Positions 25,900 to 34,847 of a DNA stretch of 35,282 nucleotides are shown here, piece after piece. Source of the DNA: Clostridia bacterium. GTDB taxonomy: Bacteria > Bacillota > Clostridia > Oscillospirales > Acutalibacteraceae. Location of the stretch: NCBI GenBank assembly GCA_017623235.1, contig JAGAPN010000043.1, positions 1 through 35,282 on the forward strand, in the 5' to 3' direction. The notes under the pieces were generated by a model. It saw nothing but the letters and a program-made list of their open reading frames with translations, did no database searches and had not been told where the DNA came from. Each line of letters begins with the position of its first letter. Positions within the stretch are counted from its first letter, which is position 1. Both the position numbers and the translations under genes were made by a program.

Positions 25900-28056
25900 A
25901 TGGTAGATATCAGCAAACTTATATCAGAGATGACAACAGAAGAAAAAATCGGTCAGCTCGTACAGTATAACGCTAATCTTTTTATTGATTCCGAAGCGGG
26001 TATTACGGGCCCCCTTACCGATGCAGGCCTTACTCCCGAAGACATTGGCCGAATAGGCAGCGTGCTTAACTTTAAGAATGCCGAGGAGGTTTGTAAGATT
26101 CAGGATATGCATCTTGCCGCTGACCGTAATAAGATACCTATGGTATTTATGATGGACGTTATCCACGGCTATCGTACCATTTTCCCTATACCCTTGGGAC
26201 TGGGCTGCTCATTTGATACCGAGCTTGTAAAGGAATGTACCCGTATGGCTTCAGACGAGGCCTCTGCCGCAGGTATACAGGTTACCTTTACCCCTATGGT
26301 CGACTACGTTCGTGACGCCCGTTGGGGCCGTGTTATGGAAACTTGCGGTGAGGAACCTTTACTTAACGGACTTATGGGCGCCGCCCAGGTAGAGGCCTTC
26401 CGTGGCGAAGGTATAGAAAAGCCGGGTAATCTTGCTACCTGCGTAAAGCATTATGCCGCCTATGGTGGTGCCGAAGCAGGCCGTGATTATAATACCGTTG
26501 AGCTATCGGAGCATACCCTCAGAGAGTTCTATCTGCCGGCCTACAAGGCCTGTATAGACGCAGGGGTTGATATGCTTATGCCCTCCTTCAATTCGCTGAA
26601 TGGTGTGCCCTCTGTGGCAAACAACTGGCTTATGAATGATATTCTTCGTGATGAGTGGGGCTTTGACGGCCTTGTTATCAGCGATTATAACGCTATTGGC
26701 GAGCTTATTACCCACGGCGTTGCTGCCGATATTAAGGAGGCCGCCGAAAAGGCCTTTAATTGTGGCTGTCATATCGAAATGTGCTCCAGCGGCTACGTAA
26801 AGCATCTGGCCGAGCTGGTGGACGAGGGCAAGGTGTCGGCTGAAAAATTGGATGAAGCGGTTTATAAGGTGCTTGAGCTGAAAGCCCGCCTGGGCCTTTT
26901 TGAAGACCCCTATCACGGCGCATCTCCCGAGGCCGAAGCTGCGCACAGTCTTACCCCGACTAATCGTGCCGTTGCAAAAAAAGCCGCTATGGAATCGGCG
27001 GTGTTGTTAAAGAACGAGAATATTCTGCCCTTTAAAAAGGAGGTTCGCAAGGTAGCGCTTATCGGCCCCTTTGCCGACAATCACGAAATAATCGGCTTCT
27101 GGTCCTGCCAGGGCAAAAATGAGGAAAGCGTTTCGGTTAAGGAGGGTGTGGCTGCCCTTCTGCCCGATGCCGAAATAGTTGTGGCCAAGGGCTGCTCCAA
27201 CAAATGGAATGAGCTCGACGCTTCGGGTATTGCCGAGGCCGTTGCTGCCGCAGAGGCCGCCGATGCGGTTATTCTCTGTCTGGGTGAGCCCCAGAACTAC
27301 AGCGGCGAGGGCAACTGCCGTACTGATATTGACCTTCCCGGTATTCAGAATCAGCTGGCCGAGGAGGTGGCAAAGGCTAATTCCAATACCGCGGCCATTA
27401 TTTTTACAGGCCGTCCCTTGGTGCTTTCCAAACTTAACGCCTGTATTCCTGCCATACTTAATATGTGGTTCCCCGGCACCGAGGGAGGAAGCGCCGCCGC
27501 AGCCCTCCTCTTTGGTGATGCTAACCCCTGCGGTAAGCTTTCAATGTCTTTTCCAAAATCGGTTGGTCAGTGTCCCATTTATTATAATCACACAAATACA
27601 GGCCGACCTAAGCCCAATGAGGACAGGCATTACGGTTATAATTCCAATTATATTGATTGCGGAAATCTGCCCCTATTCTCCTTCGGTCACGGTCTTTCCT
27701 ACAGTAACTTTGTTTATGAGGATATGACCCTTTCCTCAGATAGTCTTACTGCCGATGGCAGCTTGGAAGTAAAGATTACAGTTCTTAATGACAGCGCCGT
27801 CGAAGGCAAGGAAACGGTACAGCTTTATATGCGTGATATGGTGGCTTCAAACGTCCGCCCTGTACAGCAACTTATCGCCTTTAATAAGATAAGCCTTGCC
27901 CCGGGCGAGCGTAAAACCATTACCTTTACCATAAAGGAAGAGATGCTCCGCTTCTGGAATAACGAAAATAAATATGTTTCCGAGCCCGGCGAGTTCAGAC
28001 TCTCCACGGGTTGCGCCGACCACCTTATAAAAACACAAAGTGTAATCCTGAAATAG
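25900..28056 (+). CDS. Glycoside hydrolase family 3 (BglX-like beta-glycosidase), cytoplasmic
   Basis: A 718-residue enzyme without signal peptide. The N-terminal barrel has 'MDVIHGYRTIFPIPLGLGCS', 'RDARWGRVMETCGEEP', 'KHYAAYGGAEAGRDY' and the nucleophile Asp 262 in 'GLVISDYNAIGE'. The second alpha/beta domain contains 'GEGNCRTDIDLPGIQN' and 'WFPGTEGGSAAAALLFG'. A fibronectin type III-like C-terminal domain ('TVQLYMRDMVASNVRPVQQL') completes the usual BglX order and length. ATG with AAGGAG upstream. GH3 enzymes of this form release terminal beta-linked glucose, xylose or related sugars; the exact sugar cannot be read. It does not look like the short NagZ type. Its own strong promoter suggests control independent of the surface operon. 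Confidence 0.93.
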   Translation: MVDISKLISEMTTEEKIGQLVQYNANLFIDSEAGITGPLTDAGLTPEDIGRIGSVLNFKNAEEVCKIQDMHLAADRNKIPMVFMMDVIHGYRTIFPIPLGLGCSFDTELVKECTRMASDEASAAGIQVTFTPMVDYVRDARWGRVMETCGEEPLLNGLMGAAQVEAFRGEGIEKPGNLATCVKHYAAYGGAEAGRDYNTVELSEHTLREFYLPAYKACIDAGVDMLMPSFNSLNGVPSVANNWLMNDILRDEWGFDGLVISDYNAIGELITHGVAADIKEAAEKAFNCGCHIEMCSSGYVKHLAELVDEGKVSAEKLDEAVYKVLELKARLGLFEDPYHGASPEAEAAHSLTPTNRAVAKKAAMESAVLLKNENILPFKKEVRKVALIGPFADNHEIIGFWSCQGKNEESVSVKEGVAALLPDAEIVVAKGCSNKWNELDASGIAEAVAAAEAADAVILCLGEPQNYSGEGNCRTDIDLPGIQNQLAEEVAKANSNTAAIIFTGRPLVLSKLNACIPAILNMWFPGTEGGSAAAALLFGDANPCGKLSMSFPKSVGQCPIYYNHTNTGRPKPNEDRHYGYNSNYIDCGNLPLFSFGHGLSYSNFVYEDMTLSSDSLTADGSLEVKITVLNDSAVEGKETVQLYMRDMVASNVRPVQQLIAFNKISLAPGERKTITFTIKEEMLRFWNNENKYVSEPGEFRLSTGCADHLIKTQSVILK

Positions 28057-28084
28057 TGAACAACTCTTTTTGAGGAGAAGATAA

Positions 28085-29206
28085 ATGTCTAAAACAAAAC
28101 ACATATACTATTTTGATTATTTGAGGGTAATTGCAGCAATAAGCGTAATTTATATGCACGTGGCGGCCTCTCCGCTCAGGGGAGATATGAATTTTGATTG
28201 GCATTTAATCAATTTTTTCACCTGCTTGGGCTTTACCGCCGTTCCACTGTTTTTAATGATGTCGGGACATCTGCTGCTGACAAGTGAAAAAACCTTGGAT
28301 ATCTCTGTCCTGTTAAAGAAAAGACTGCCTCATCTTGCTATACCATTGGCAGGTTGGACTGTTGTTGCAGTTTTATGGAGATGGTTGACATCGAGTGACC
28401 ACAGCCTTTCGGCAATTTATGATGGGCTGGTATCCTCCTTAAGCTCGCCGGCCTGGGTGCACTTTTGGTATATGTATTCCCTTATTGCCTTTTATCTTCT
28501 TTCACCTATCATTTGCGGTGGCCTGAGGGCACTCGATAAAAAGGGGCATATTTTTGTTCTCACCATTATAGCATTGATTTCCTTAAGAACAATTCTGCGG
28601 TTATTCCTTCCCGAGTCTGTTGCCGTATTTCTCAATATTGATGCTCTTAATAAGCTGACCCCCTTCGGAGGTTACCTTGCTACCTTTATTTTAGGATATT
28701 ATCTTGGAAACCTAAAACAGAGAATACCCAACATAATACTTATATCCGCCTCGGTTATCATCCTGGGTATTATTGTTTTAGGAACATATTATCTTACGGC
28801 TACAACCGGTGAGTTCAATCAGAATTTCCAGAGTCAGGCATCGGGCTTTGAGGTGGTTTTGGCTTCCTGTATATTCCTGCTGTTCAAGCAAAATATGGAT
28901 AAGGAAAGCAAGGTGCTAAAACATATTCCTATTGTGCCGCTGTCACTTTCCATATATTTAATGCATAATATTTTGCTGTCTATGATGGGATATATCAGCA
29001 TTTTCTCGGCAACAACCTTTTTAAGAACCGTTTTTGTAACGGCCAGCAATTTTGTAATCTGCTTTATCACAATGAAAACCGTTACGACCATAAAGCCTAT
29101 TTGCTATCTTGCGTCGGGAATGACCTTTGAAGCGGCCTGCAAGACCTGCAATTGGGTGTATACCTATAATAAAATTAAGAAAGCTCTTAGGGATAAAAAG
29201 AAGTGA
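28085..29206 (+). CDS. Acyltransferase family 3 membrane protein (O-acyltransferase)
   Basis: A 373-residue polytopic membrane protein. It opens with the acyltransferase-3 signature 'YYFDYLRVIAAISVIYMHVA' (with the conserved His) and continues with 'GFTAVPLFLMMSGHLLL', followed by about eight more helices. Family members transfer acetyl or similar groups to sugars of surface polysaccharides at the membrane. It starts 28 bases after the GH3 stop with GAGGAGAAG as ribosome site. The next gene begins inside its stop codon, so it is coupled to a glycosyltransferase and a GtrA-like protein: a small cell-surface glycan modification unit. Substrate unknown. Confidence 0.88.
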   Translation: MSKTKHIYYFDYLRVIAAISVIYMHVAASPLRGDMNFDWHLINFFTCLGFTAVPLFLMMSGHLLLTSEKTLDISVLLKKRLPHLAIPLAGWTVVAVLWRWLTSSDHSLSAIYDGLVSSLSSPAWVHFWYMYSLIAFYLLSPIICGGLRALDKKGHIFVLTIIALISLRTILRLFLPESVAVFLNIDALNKLTPFGGYLATFILGYYLGNLKQRIPNIILISASVIILGIIVLGTYYLTATTGEFNQNFQSQASGFEVVLASCIFLLFKQNMDKESKVLKHIPIVPLSLSIYLMHNILLSMMGYISIFSATTFLRTVFVTASNFVICFITMKTVTTIKPICYLASGMTFEAACKTCNWVYTYNKIKKALRDKKK

Positions 29207-30168
29207 TGAAAATGAATAATACACTTTATATCGTTGTGCCCTGCTATAACGAGGAAGCCGTACTGCCCGAAACCGCCAAACGGCTGGGGGTTAAGCTTAA
29301 TGACCTTATTTTGGAGGGCAAGGCAAGCCCGAAAAGCCGTATTATGTTTGTAAACGACGGCTCCAAGGATAAAACCTGGCAGCTTATTGAGGAGCTGCAT
29401 CAGAACAGTAAATTTTATGTGGGAGTAAACCTCAGCCGCAACCGTGGCCACCAAAACGCCCTGCTGGCAGGCCTTATGACCGCAAAGGAGCTTTGCGACG
29501 TTACCATATCAATGGACGCCGACCTGCAGGATGATATTAATGCAGTTGATGCTATGCTTGATGAATATGCGGGCGGCGCCGATATCGTTTACGGCGTCCG
29601 TTCCAAGCGTAAGACCGATAGCTTCTTTAAAAGGGTCACTGCGGAGGGCTTTTACCGCCTTATGAACAAAATGGGAGCCGAAACGGTCTTTAATCACGCC
29701 GATTACCGCCTTATGTCCAAAAAGGCCTTGGAAGGTCTGGCGGAGTTCGGCGAGGTTAACCTCTTCCTCAGGGGTATTGTGCCTATGGTAGGTTTTAAAA
29801 ACGCTGTTGTTTACTACGAGCGCAGTCAACGCTTTGCAGGAGAGAGTAAGTACCCGCTTAAAAAGATGATTTCCTTTGCCTTGGAGGGTATAACCTCCCT
29901 CAGCACCAAGCCCATCCGCCTTATTACCCTTATTGGTATGCTGATATTCTTAATCAGCATAATTATGCTGGCGGTATTTATTATTCAGTGGGCTATAGGG
30001 GTTACCGTTTCGGGCTGGGCAAGTCTGATTTGTTCCGTTTGGGCTATTGGCGGCCTTATAATGTTGGCTTTGGGCGTAATAGGGGAGTATATAGGTAAAA
30101 TATATCTCGAAACCAAAAAACGTCCCCGCTTCATTATAGAAAAGGTACTGGGCGACGATGAAAAATAA
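29206..30168 (+). CDS. Family 2 glycosyltransferase, GtrB / polyprenyl-phosphate glycosyltransferase-like
   Basis: About 320 residues. The GT-A domain begins 'LYIVVPCYNEEAVLPET', then 'VNDGSKDKTW', 'NLSRNRGHQNALLAGL' and the metal-binding 'DADLQDD'. Two membrane helices at about 235-260 and 270-295 anchor the C-terminus, as in GtrB, which loads a sugar onto undecaprenyl phosphate. Starts are possible at GTG 29203, ATG 29206 and ATG 29212; I prefer 29206 because TGATG couples it to the upstream stop. The ribosome site is weak. With the overlapping GtrA-like gene it should make and flip a lipid-linked sugar. The third, serotype-specific gene of classical gtr clusters is not here. Confidence 0.88.
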   Translation: MKMNNTLYIVVPCYNEEAVLPETAKRLGVKLNDLILEGKASPKSRIMFVNDGSKDKTWQLIEELHQNSKFYVGVNLSRNRGHQNALLAGLMTAKELCDVTISMDADLQDDINAVDAMLDEYAGGADIVYGVRSKRKTDSFFKRVTAEGFYRLMNKMGAETVFNHADYRLMSKKALEGLAEFGEVNLFLRGIVPMVGFKNAVVYYERSQRFAGESKYPLKKMISFALEGITSLSTKPIRLITLIGMLIFLISIIMLAVFIIQWAIGVTVSGWASLICSVWAIGGLIMLALGVIGEYIGKIYLETKKRPRFIIEKVLGDDEK

Positions 30169-30562
30169 AATTTTTGACCAAACTCTGGTGAAATTTCTAT
30201 TGGTGGGAGCAGGCAACACCCTGCTTTCAATGGTGCTTATGTTTCTGCTTGAGGACTTGGGCTACTGGCTTTCCACTGCCATCGCCTACCTGGCAGGGGC
30301 CCTGCTCAGTTTCTTTTTAAACAGATATTTTACCTTTAAAAGCCGTGAAGGCTTTTGGCGCTCGGCGGTAAAATTTGCTCTTAACGTAGCACTGTGCTAC
30401 CTGATAGCCTATTCCCTGGCGCAGCCCATAGCAGGCTGGGCTTTGGGTATGACCCCTCTTTCCTCTGTTTGGGTAGAGCGCATTACCAAGCTCTTTGGTA
30501 TGGCTATTTATACAGCAATAAATTATATCGGGCAAAAATTCTTTGCCTTTGCAAAAAAATAA
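30158..30562 (+). CDS. GtrA-family membrane protein (lipid-linked sugar flippase)
   Basis: A 134-residue protein with four predicted membrane helices and the GtrA pattern 'KFLLVGAGNTLLSMVLMFLL', 'FFLNRYFTFKS' and a final 'YIGQKFFAF'. It overlaps the preceding glycosyltransferase by 11 bases, which implies coupled translation and joint function. GtrA proteins are thought to move undecaprenyl-phosphate-sugar across the membrane for glycosylation of teichoic acids or polysaccharides. Confidence 0.88.
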   Translation: MKNKIFDQTLVKFLLVGAGNTLLSMVLMFLLEDLGYWLSTAIAYLAGALLSFFLNRYFTFKSREGFWRSAVKFALNVALCYLIAYSLAQPIAGWALGMTPLSSVWVERITKLFGMAIYTAINYIGQKFFAFAKK

Positions 30563-30606
30563 TGCGGACCCGAGCGGGTCTACCACAGCACTTCAGGTGA
30601 TTTTCT

Positions 30607-31332
30607 ATGCAAATTCAAAACAGCTTCCGTAAGGGCCTGCTGGACGGTATTCCTATAGGTATAGGATATCTTTCGGTTTCCTTTGCCTTTGGTATTATGG
30701 CCGTAACCTGCGGACTCTCCCCCTTGGAGGCCCTGCTTATATCTATGACGAATCTGACCTCGGCAGGTCAGCTGGCAGGCGCACCCATAATTGCCGCAGG
30801 GGGAAGCCTTGTAGAGCTGGCAATGACCCAGCTTATTATAAATCTTCGGTATTCCCTTATGTCGGTTGCCCTTTCCCAAAAGCTGGATTACAAGGCGAAA
30901 TGGCCCCACCGTTTTCTTATTGCCTTCGGTAACACCGACGAGATTTTTGCCGTATCCACATCTAACGATGGACATATAACCCAGCGGTATTTCTACGGTC
31001 TTATGCTTATCCCCTGGATTGGGTGGAGCAGCGGCACAATTATCGGTGCCCTTGCAGGGGCCGCCCTGCCCGACGTTATAACCTCCTCCCTCGGGGTGGC
31101 AATTTACGCTATGCTTATAGCTGTTGTGGTTCCAAAGGCCAAAACCCACCTTCCCACAGCGCTTTGCGTGCTGGTGTCCATTACCCTGGCCTGCCTTTTC
31201 AGGTATTTGCCGGCCCTTTCTTCCTTTAGCGAAAAATACGGCGGCTTTGTTATTATAATCTGTGCCGTGGTAGCCAGCCTTATATTTGCCGTTCTTTGTC
31301 CCGTCAAAGAGGAAAAGGAGGGTGAGGTATGA
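30607..31332 (+). CDS. azlC: AzlC-family branched-chain amino acid exporter, large subunit
   Basis: A 241-residue membrane protein with the AzlC start 'FRKGLLDGIPIGIGYLSVSF', the conserved 'TNLTSAGQLAG' and 'QLIINLRYSLMS', and 'FAVSTSNDGHI'. It forms a two-component exporter with AzlD, whose ATG overlaps its stop (ATGA). It follows the GtrA-like gene by 44 bases with only a weak ribosome site (CAGGTGA). It is functionally unrelated to the sugar genes and seems to be carried by the same transcript up to the terminator at 31655. Confidence 0.93.
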   Translation: MQIQNSFRKGLLDGIPIGIGYLSVSFAFGIMAVTCGLSPLEALLISMTNLTSAGQLAGAPIIAAGGSLVELAMTQLIINLRYSLMSVALSQKLDYKAKWPHRFLIAFGNTDEIFAVSTSNDGHITQRYFYGLMLIPWIGWSSGTIIGALAGAALPDVITSSLGVAIYAMLIAVVVPKAKTHLPTALCVLVSITLACLFRYLPALSSFSEKYGGFVIIICAVVASLIFAVLCPVKEEKEGEV

Positions 31333-31652
31333 GTATCAGACCCGAATTCGCCCTTTATCTGCTGGTTATGGCAGGGGTTACCTATCTCGTTCGTATGATA
31401 CCGTTGGTGCTTTTTAAGGAGAAAATCAAAAATCGCTTTGTGCTGTCCTTCCTCTATTACGTGCCCTATGCGGTGCTTAGCGCAATGGTTTTCCCTGCAA
31501 TATTTTATGCTTCGGGCAACGTGATAGCCGCTGCGGTAGGCTTTATTGTGGCAGTGGTTACGGCCTTCTTCGGCAAAGGACTTACTACCGTTGCCGCCTG
31601 CTCCTGCGTATCGGTGCTGGTTACCGAGCTGATAATTAAGTATCTTATATAA
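31329..31652 (+). CDS. azlD: AzlD-family small subunit of branched-chain amino acid exporter
   Basis: A 107-residue protein with four helices and the AzlD hallmarks 'TYLVRMIPLVLF', 'FLYYVPYAVLSAMVFPAIFY' and a hydrophobic C-terminus. It overlaps azlC by four bases, with GGAGGGTGAG as ribosome site inside azlC. It is needed with AzlC for export activity in known systems. Confidence 0.92.
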   Translation: MSIRPEFALYLLVMAGVTYLVRMIPLVLFKEKIKNRFVLSFLYYVPYAVLSAMVFPAIFYASGNVIAAAVGFIVAVVTAFFGKGLTTVAACSCVSVLVTELIIKYLI

Positions 31653-31654
31653 AG

Positions 31655-31685
31655 AAAAGCTCTGTGGCATAGCCACAGAGCTTTT
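31655..31685. terminator. Bidirectional terminator between azlD and the helicase-loader gene
   Basis: A 14-bp perfect stem (31655-31668 with 31672-31685) around a 3-base loop, with A-run and T-run flanks, lies three bases from either convergent gene end. Confidence 0.9.
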
Positions 31686-31688
31686 AAA

Positions 31689-32654
31689 TTATTTTCCTTC
31701 CATTGCCTTTATCTGCCTTATGTCGGTGCCGATAAACAGCTTCATATCATAGCCGCCGATAAAGCGGGAGGTAATTCTCGCCGAGTATTTTTTCTCCAGC
31801 TCGTCAAAGGTCAGATTGGTATTTATAACGGTAGGCTTGCGGTTGAGCAACCTGGAATTAATAACGTTGTAAAAGAGCGATGCCGCAAAGGAAGAGTAGA
31901 ACTCGGTTCCCAAATCGTCTATAACCAGCAGGTCGCAGTTAAGCAGAGCGTCCTGGGCGGCGGTTTCTCCGCTGAAGGAGAAATGCTCCTTCTCGGCGGC
32001 GGCAAAGAGATTTTGGGCCGAGCCGTATACTACGCTGTAGCCCTTGGCGGAAACCTCCGCCACCAGGGCAAGAGAAAGATGGGTCTTTCCAAGCCCTGCG
32101 CCACCCATAAAGAGCAGGGAACGGGTATCGGGTGAAAAATTCTCTACAAACTGCTTGCAAAGGTTAAGGGTAGATATGGCCCTTTTTCTGGGCACCGAGC
32201 CATCGGCCATAGCCTTGTCGGAGTAGTAGTTTACGTCGAAATTATAAAACCTGCAATTATCAAGGGGCAGGGTTTTTGAAAGACGGTCGTAGGTCAGCTT
32301 TTTGGCAATATCCAGCACGCATTGGCAAAGCTTGCCCTTGGCGTAGCCCGTATCTTCGCAAAGTCTGCAGGCTACCGTGGGCTTTTTAATGCCTGCACGG
32401 CTTAAAATGCCCTGCTTTTTCTCGTTAAGACCGTCACATATTATTTTAAGCTCGGCCAGTTTATCCTCATCACCCGAGAAGGCCGCCAGGGTAATTGCAC
32501 TGCCCGCTTTGGCCAAGGCAATTTCGATGGTTCTGAATTCTTCATCGGTGGCACGCAGGCGCTGGAGGCCCTCTTCATATATCTGCTGAGCCTTTTTTAC
32601 GCTGTCTGTTTTTATTGAAAGCGCTTTTACATATATTTCTTTACTGTAGCCCAT
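31689..32654 (-). CDS. DnaI/DnaC-like replicative helicase loader
   Basis: A 321-residue AAA+ ATPase. Residues 1-90 are helical. Cys 96, 99, 110 and 112 form a small zinc-ligand-like cluster ('CRLCEDTGYAKGKLCQC'). The ATPase core has Walker A 'GGAGLGKTH' (184-192), Walker B 'LLVIDDLG' (Asp 246-247), sensor 'INTNLT', and the arginine finger region 'SARITSRFIG'. It lies nine bases after the DnaD-like gene in the same direction with an AGGTG ribosome site. This is the conserved primosome pair of Clostridia and Bacilli. It should load the DnaB-type helicase at origins or stalled forks. In many genomes it is annotated 'ATP-binding protein' or DnaC. Confidence 0.9.
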   Translation of the reverse strand: MGYSKEIYVKALSIKTDSVKKAQQIYEEGLQRLRATDEEFRTIEIALAKAGSAITLAAFSGDEDKLAELKIICDGLNEKKQGILSRAGIKKPTVACRLCEDTGYAKGKLCQCVLDIAKKLTYDRLSKTLPLDNCRFYNFDVNYYSDKAMADGSVPRKRAISTLNLCKQFVENFSPDTRSLLFMGGAGLGKTHLSLALVAEVSAKGYSVVYGSAQNLFAAAEKEHFSFSGETAAQDALLNCDLLVIDDLGTEFYSSFAASLFYNVINSRLLNRKPTVINTNLTFDELEKKYSARITSRFIGGYDMKLFIGTDIRQIKAMEGK

Positions 32655-32663
32655 ATTTTACAC

Positions 32664-33578
32664 CTAATCATCCTTATTAAGAAGGGTTTTCACAAGGTCC
32701 TTATCATACCTTGCCATAGAGTCGTCGGTCTTCTTGCCACCCTCGCTTATCTGGGCGGGGGAGGTGATACCCTCCTTGTGCCAACGCTCTAATATTCCGT
32801 TTATATACCGCATATCAAGCTTGGTCTTTTGGTCAACGCAACGGTTGTAGGCTTCTCTCAGCATTTCACGGGTAAAGCCCCATTCCACCACCCATTTCTG
32901 GGCGTATTCCAGCTCCTTATCGCTGGGGGAGTGGCGGTCGATACCGAATACCGATTGTATAAGTCCCCAGGCCGTTTTTTTGCGGTTTCTCGCTTCAATT
33001 TGCTCCTCGGCCTCTGCCAGGGAGGAAACCCCTGCATCCAGCCAGGCCAGGGCAGTAGATTCAATAAATGCTACGGTGGTTTTACCCTCGCTTACGGCGT
33101 ATTCCACAAGCATAAGTATAATGGAAATATCCATATCGTGGTCAAGGTATAGCCAGGCCAGATTCTGTATTTCGCCTGCACGCATAGAGCGACCCAGCTT
33201 CATTTCGGCCTCCTGCAGCATAAAGGAAAGCTTTTCGTCATTTACCGCAATTTCGGCAACCTCTTCACGGGTAGGCTTTACGGTAACGGGCTTTACGGCC
33301 TTTGGCTTAGGTGAGGATTCTTTTTTAGGAGCAGGGGAGTCCACAGATGTCAGCAGTCCTGCCTGCGCCCAGAATTCCAAAGCGTCCAGCACCTCGGCCT
33401 CGGGCAGCCTTAAAAACTCGGCAATAGCCGTTTCATTTGCCCCGGAGGATATGTTTTTCAGCATACAGAGCAGGACCTTGAGCTGGTTGCCTGTGGCAAG
33501 CCTTATATGCTCGTCCACCACCTGGGCGGGAACGAAAAAGGGGGTAGCCATAGCGGCGGCATTGATAATATATTTCAT
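32664..33578 (-). CDS. DnaD-domain primosomal protein (DnaB/DnaD-like)
   Basis: The best start is the ATG at 33576-33578, giving 304 residues. It has AAAGGAG upstream, while the upstream in-frame start at 33620 would lie ahead of the predicted transcript start. The N-terminal winged-helix part ('TGNQLKVLLCMLKNISSGAN', 'LDALEFWAQAGLL') is followed by a Lys/Pro/Ser linker. Two DnaD-like helical domains come next: 'LGRSMRAGEIQNLAWLYLDH' with 'AWLDAGV', then 'LEYAQKWVVEWGFTREMLRE' with 'YINGILERW'. This is the winged-helix plus DnaD2 layout of helicase co-loaders. It is co-transcribed with the loader gene downstream. Confidence 0.9.
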   Translation of the reverse strand: MKYIINAAAMATPFFVPAQVVDEHIRLATGNQLKVLLCMLKNISSGANETAIAEFLRLPEAEVLDALEFWAQAGLLTSVDSPAPKKESSPKPKAVKPVTVKPTREEVAEIAVNDEKLSFMLQEAEMKLGRSMRAGEIQNLAWLYLDHDMDISIILMLVEYAVSEGKTTVAFIESTALAWLDAGVSSLAEAEEQIEARNRKKTAWGLIQSVFGIDRHSPSDKELEYAQKWVVEWGFTREMLREAYNRCVDQKTKLDMRYINGILERWHKEGITSPAQISEGGKKTDDSMARYDKDLVKTLLNKDD

Positions 33579-33608
33579 ATTCCTGCTCCTTTCGTCATAA
33601 TTATAATA

Positions 33609-33637
33609 ATTATATACCATAAACCTTCCTTTGTAAA
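33609..33637 (-). promoter_or_regulatory. Sigma-A promoter of the primosome operon
   Basis: On the minus strand TTTACA (33637-33632) and TATAAT (33614-33609) have a 17-base spacer. The start of transcription would fall near 33602, giving a leader of about 24 bases before the chosen ATG. Confidence 0.82.
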
Positions 33638-33651
33638 TAACAATTTATAAT

Positions 33652-33680
33652 TTGACTTTATAGGTAAAGGGGTGTATAAT
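33652..33680 (+). promoter_or_regulatory. Sigma-A promoter of galE
   Basis: TTGACT (33652-33657) and TATAAT (33675-33680) have a 17-base spacer, back to back with the primosome promoter. The leader to the galE ATG is about 36 bases with GGAGAG as ribosome site. Confidence 0.85.
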
Positions 33681-33722
33681 ACTCTTAAAATTATAGAATT
33701 TATTCTCGGAGAGTGATTTTTT

Positions 33723-34736
33723 ATGGCAATTCTTACTACCGGTGGCGCAGGCTATATCGGCAGCCACACCTGCATTGAGCTTATGAAGGCAGGCTATGAC
33801 GTTGTAGTTATCGATAATCTTGATAACTCCAGCGAAAAGTCCCTTGAAAGGGTTGAGAAAATAGCAGGTAAAAAGGTAAAGTTTTATAAAGAGGACGTTC
33901 GTGACCGTGAGGCACTCCGTCGCATCTTCCGTGAGAACGATATTCAGGCGGTTATCCATTTCGCAGGCCTTAAGGCGGTTGGCGAGTCGGTAAGAAAGCC
34001 TATTGAATATTATGATAACAACCTTATCTCTACCCTGGTGCTTTTAGAGGTTATGAGAGAGTTTGACTGCAAGAGAATAGTTTTCTCCTCCTCTGCCACC
34101 GTTTACGGCGTTGCTAAGGAGATGCCCCTTAAGGAGGGTATGCCTCTGGGCGCTATCAACCCCTACGGCCGCACCAAGTACTTTATCGAAGAGATGCTGC
34201 GTGACGTTTACGTATCCGATAACAGCTGGTCTATCGCCCTGCTTCGTTACTTTAACCCCATCGGCGCCCACGAGAGCGGTACTATAGGTGAGGACCCCAA
34301 GGGCATTCCAAATAACCTTATGCCCTACATATCACAGGTTGCCGTTGGCCGCCTGGAAAAGCTTCACGTTTTCGGTAATGATTATAAGACCGTTGACGGT
34401 ACCGGCGTTCGTGATTATATCCACGTTGTTGACCTGGCAGACGGCCATGTTAAGGCGGTTGACTGGGCCCTTAAGAACGAGGGCTGTGAGGCTATAAACC
34501 TGGGTACGGGTAACGGAATCTCGGTGCTTCAGCTTCGTGATGCCTTTGTTAAGGCCTCGGGTGTGGACGTTCCCTACGTTATCGACCCCCGCCGTCCCGG
34601 TGACCCCGACGAGGTTTACGCCGACGCTGCCAAGGCCAAGGAACTGCTTGGCTGGGAGGCAAAGCGTGACGTAGACGATATGTGCCGTGACACCTGGAAC
34701 TGGCAGTCAAATAACCCCAACGGTTATAACGAATAA
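33723..34736 (+). CDS. galE: UDP-glucose 4-epimerase
   Basis: A 337-residue cytoplasmic short-chain dehydrogenase-type enzyme interconverting UDP-Glc and UDP-Gal (often also the N-acetyl forms). It has the NAD-binding GGAGYIG near the N-terminus (residues 7-13), '[14 protein letters not shown]', catalytic 'SSSATVYG' (Ser 122-124), Y-x3-K at Tyr 148/Lys 152 ('NPYGRTKYF'), '[10 protein letters not shown]' and '[15 protein letters not shown]'. Length and motif order are normal. It is monocistronic, with its own promoter and a terminator directly after. It could serve cell-envelope sugar supply or, with the NahK-like kinase and GH20 upstream, galactose/GalNAc use. Confidence 0.97.
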   Translation: MAILTTGGAGYIGSHTCIELMKAGYDVVVIDNLDNSSEKSLERVEKIAGKKVKFYKEDVRDREALRRIFRENDIQAVIHFAGLKAVGESVRKPIEYYDNNLISTLVLLEVMREFDCKRIVFSSSATVYGVAKEMPLKEGMPLGAINPYGRTKYFIEEMLRDVYVSDNSWSIALLRYFNPIGAHESGTIGEDPKGIPNNLMPYISQVAVGRLEKLHVFGNDYKTVDGTGVRDYIHVVDLADGHVKAVDWALKNEGCEAINLGTGNGISVLQLRDAFVKASGVDVPYVIDPRRPGDPDEVYADAAKAKELLGWEAKRDVDDMCRDTWNWQSNNPNGYNE

Positions 34737-34742
34737 AAAATT

Positions 34743-34769
34743 AAGACCCGTGTTTTGCACGGGTCTTTT
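34743..34769 (+). terminator. Rho-independent terminator of galE
   Basis: A 10-bp stem (34743-34752 with 34758-34767) with a five-base loop, ending in a T-run to 34769, six bases after the galE stop. Confidence 0.9.
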
Positions 34770-34774
34770 CATAA

Positions 34775-34803
34775 CATAACACAGGGGATGGTTCTGTGTT
34801 ATG
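34775..34803. promoter_or_regulatory. Perfect 10-bp inverted repeat, candidate operator
   Basis: CATAACACAG (34775-34784) and CTGTGTTATG (34794-34803) are exact reverse complements with a 9-base gap. The right arm overlaps the -35 box of the downstream promoter. There is no T-run, so it is not a terminator; a repressor site is the simplest reading, though an RNA hairpin is possible. Confidence 0.55.
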
Positions 34804-34829
34804 ACTTAAAATTTCAATATGAATATATT
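34801..34829 (+). promoter_or_regulatory. Probable promoter of the last gene
   Basis: ATGACT (34801-34806) and TATATT (34824-34829) are separated by 17 bases. The hexamers are imperfect. The leader to the ATG at 34848 would be only about 12 bases, with GAGG as ribosome site. Confidence 0.5.
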
Positions 34830-34847
34830 ACTTAAGCGAGGAAAAAT

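Noticed and set aside
30567..30580. Small palindrome GACCCGAGCGGGTC between the GtrA-like gene and azlC as a terminator
   Set aside because: The stem is only 5-6 bp, the loop is 2-4 bases and there is no T-run; azlC is probably read through from upstream.
33579..33620. N-terminal extension of the DnaD-domain protein to 33620
   Set aside because: It would start upstream of the predicted transcription start; the ATG at 33578 has AAAGGAG at normal spacing.
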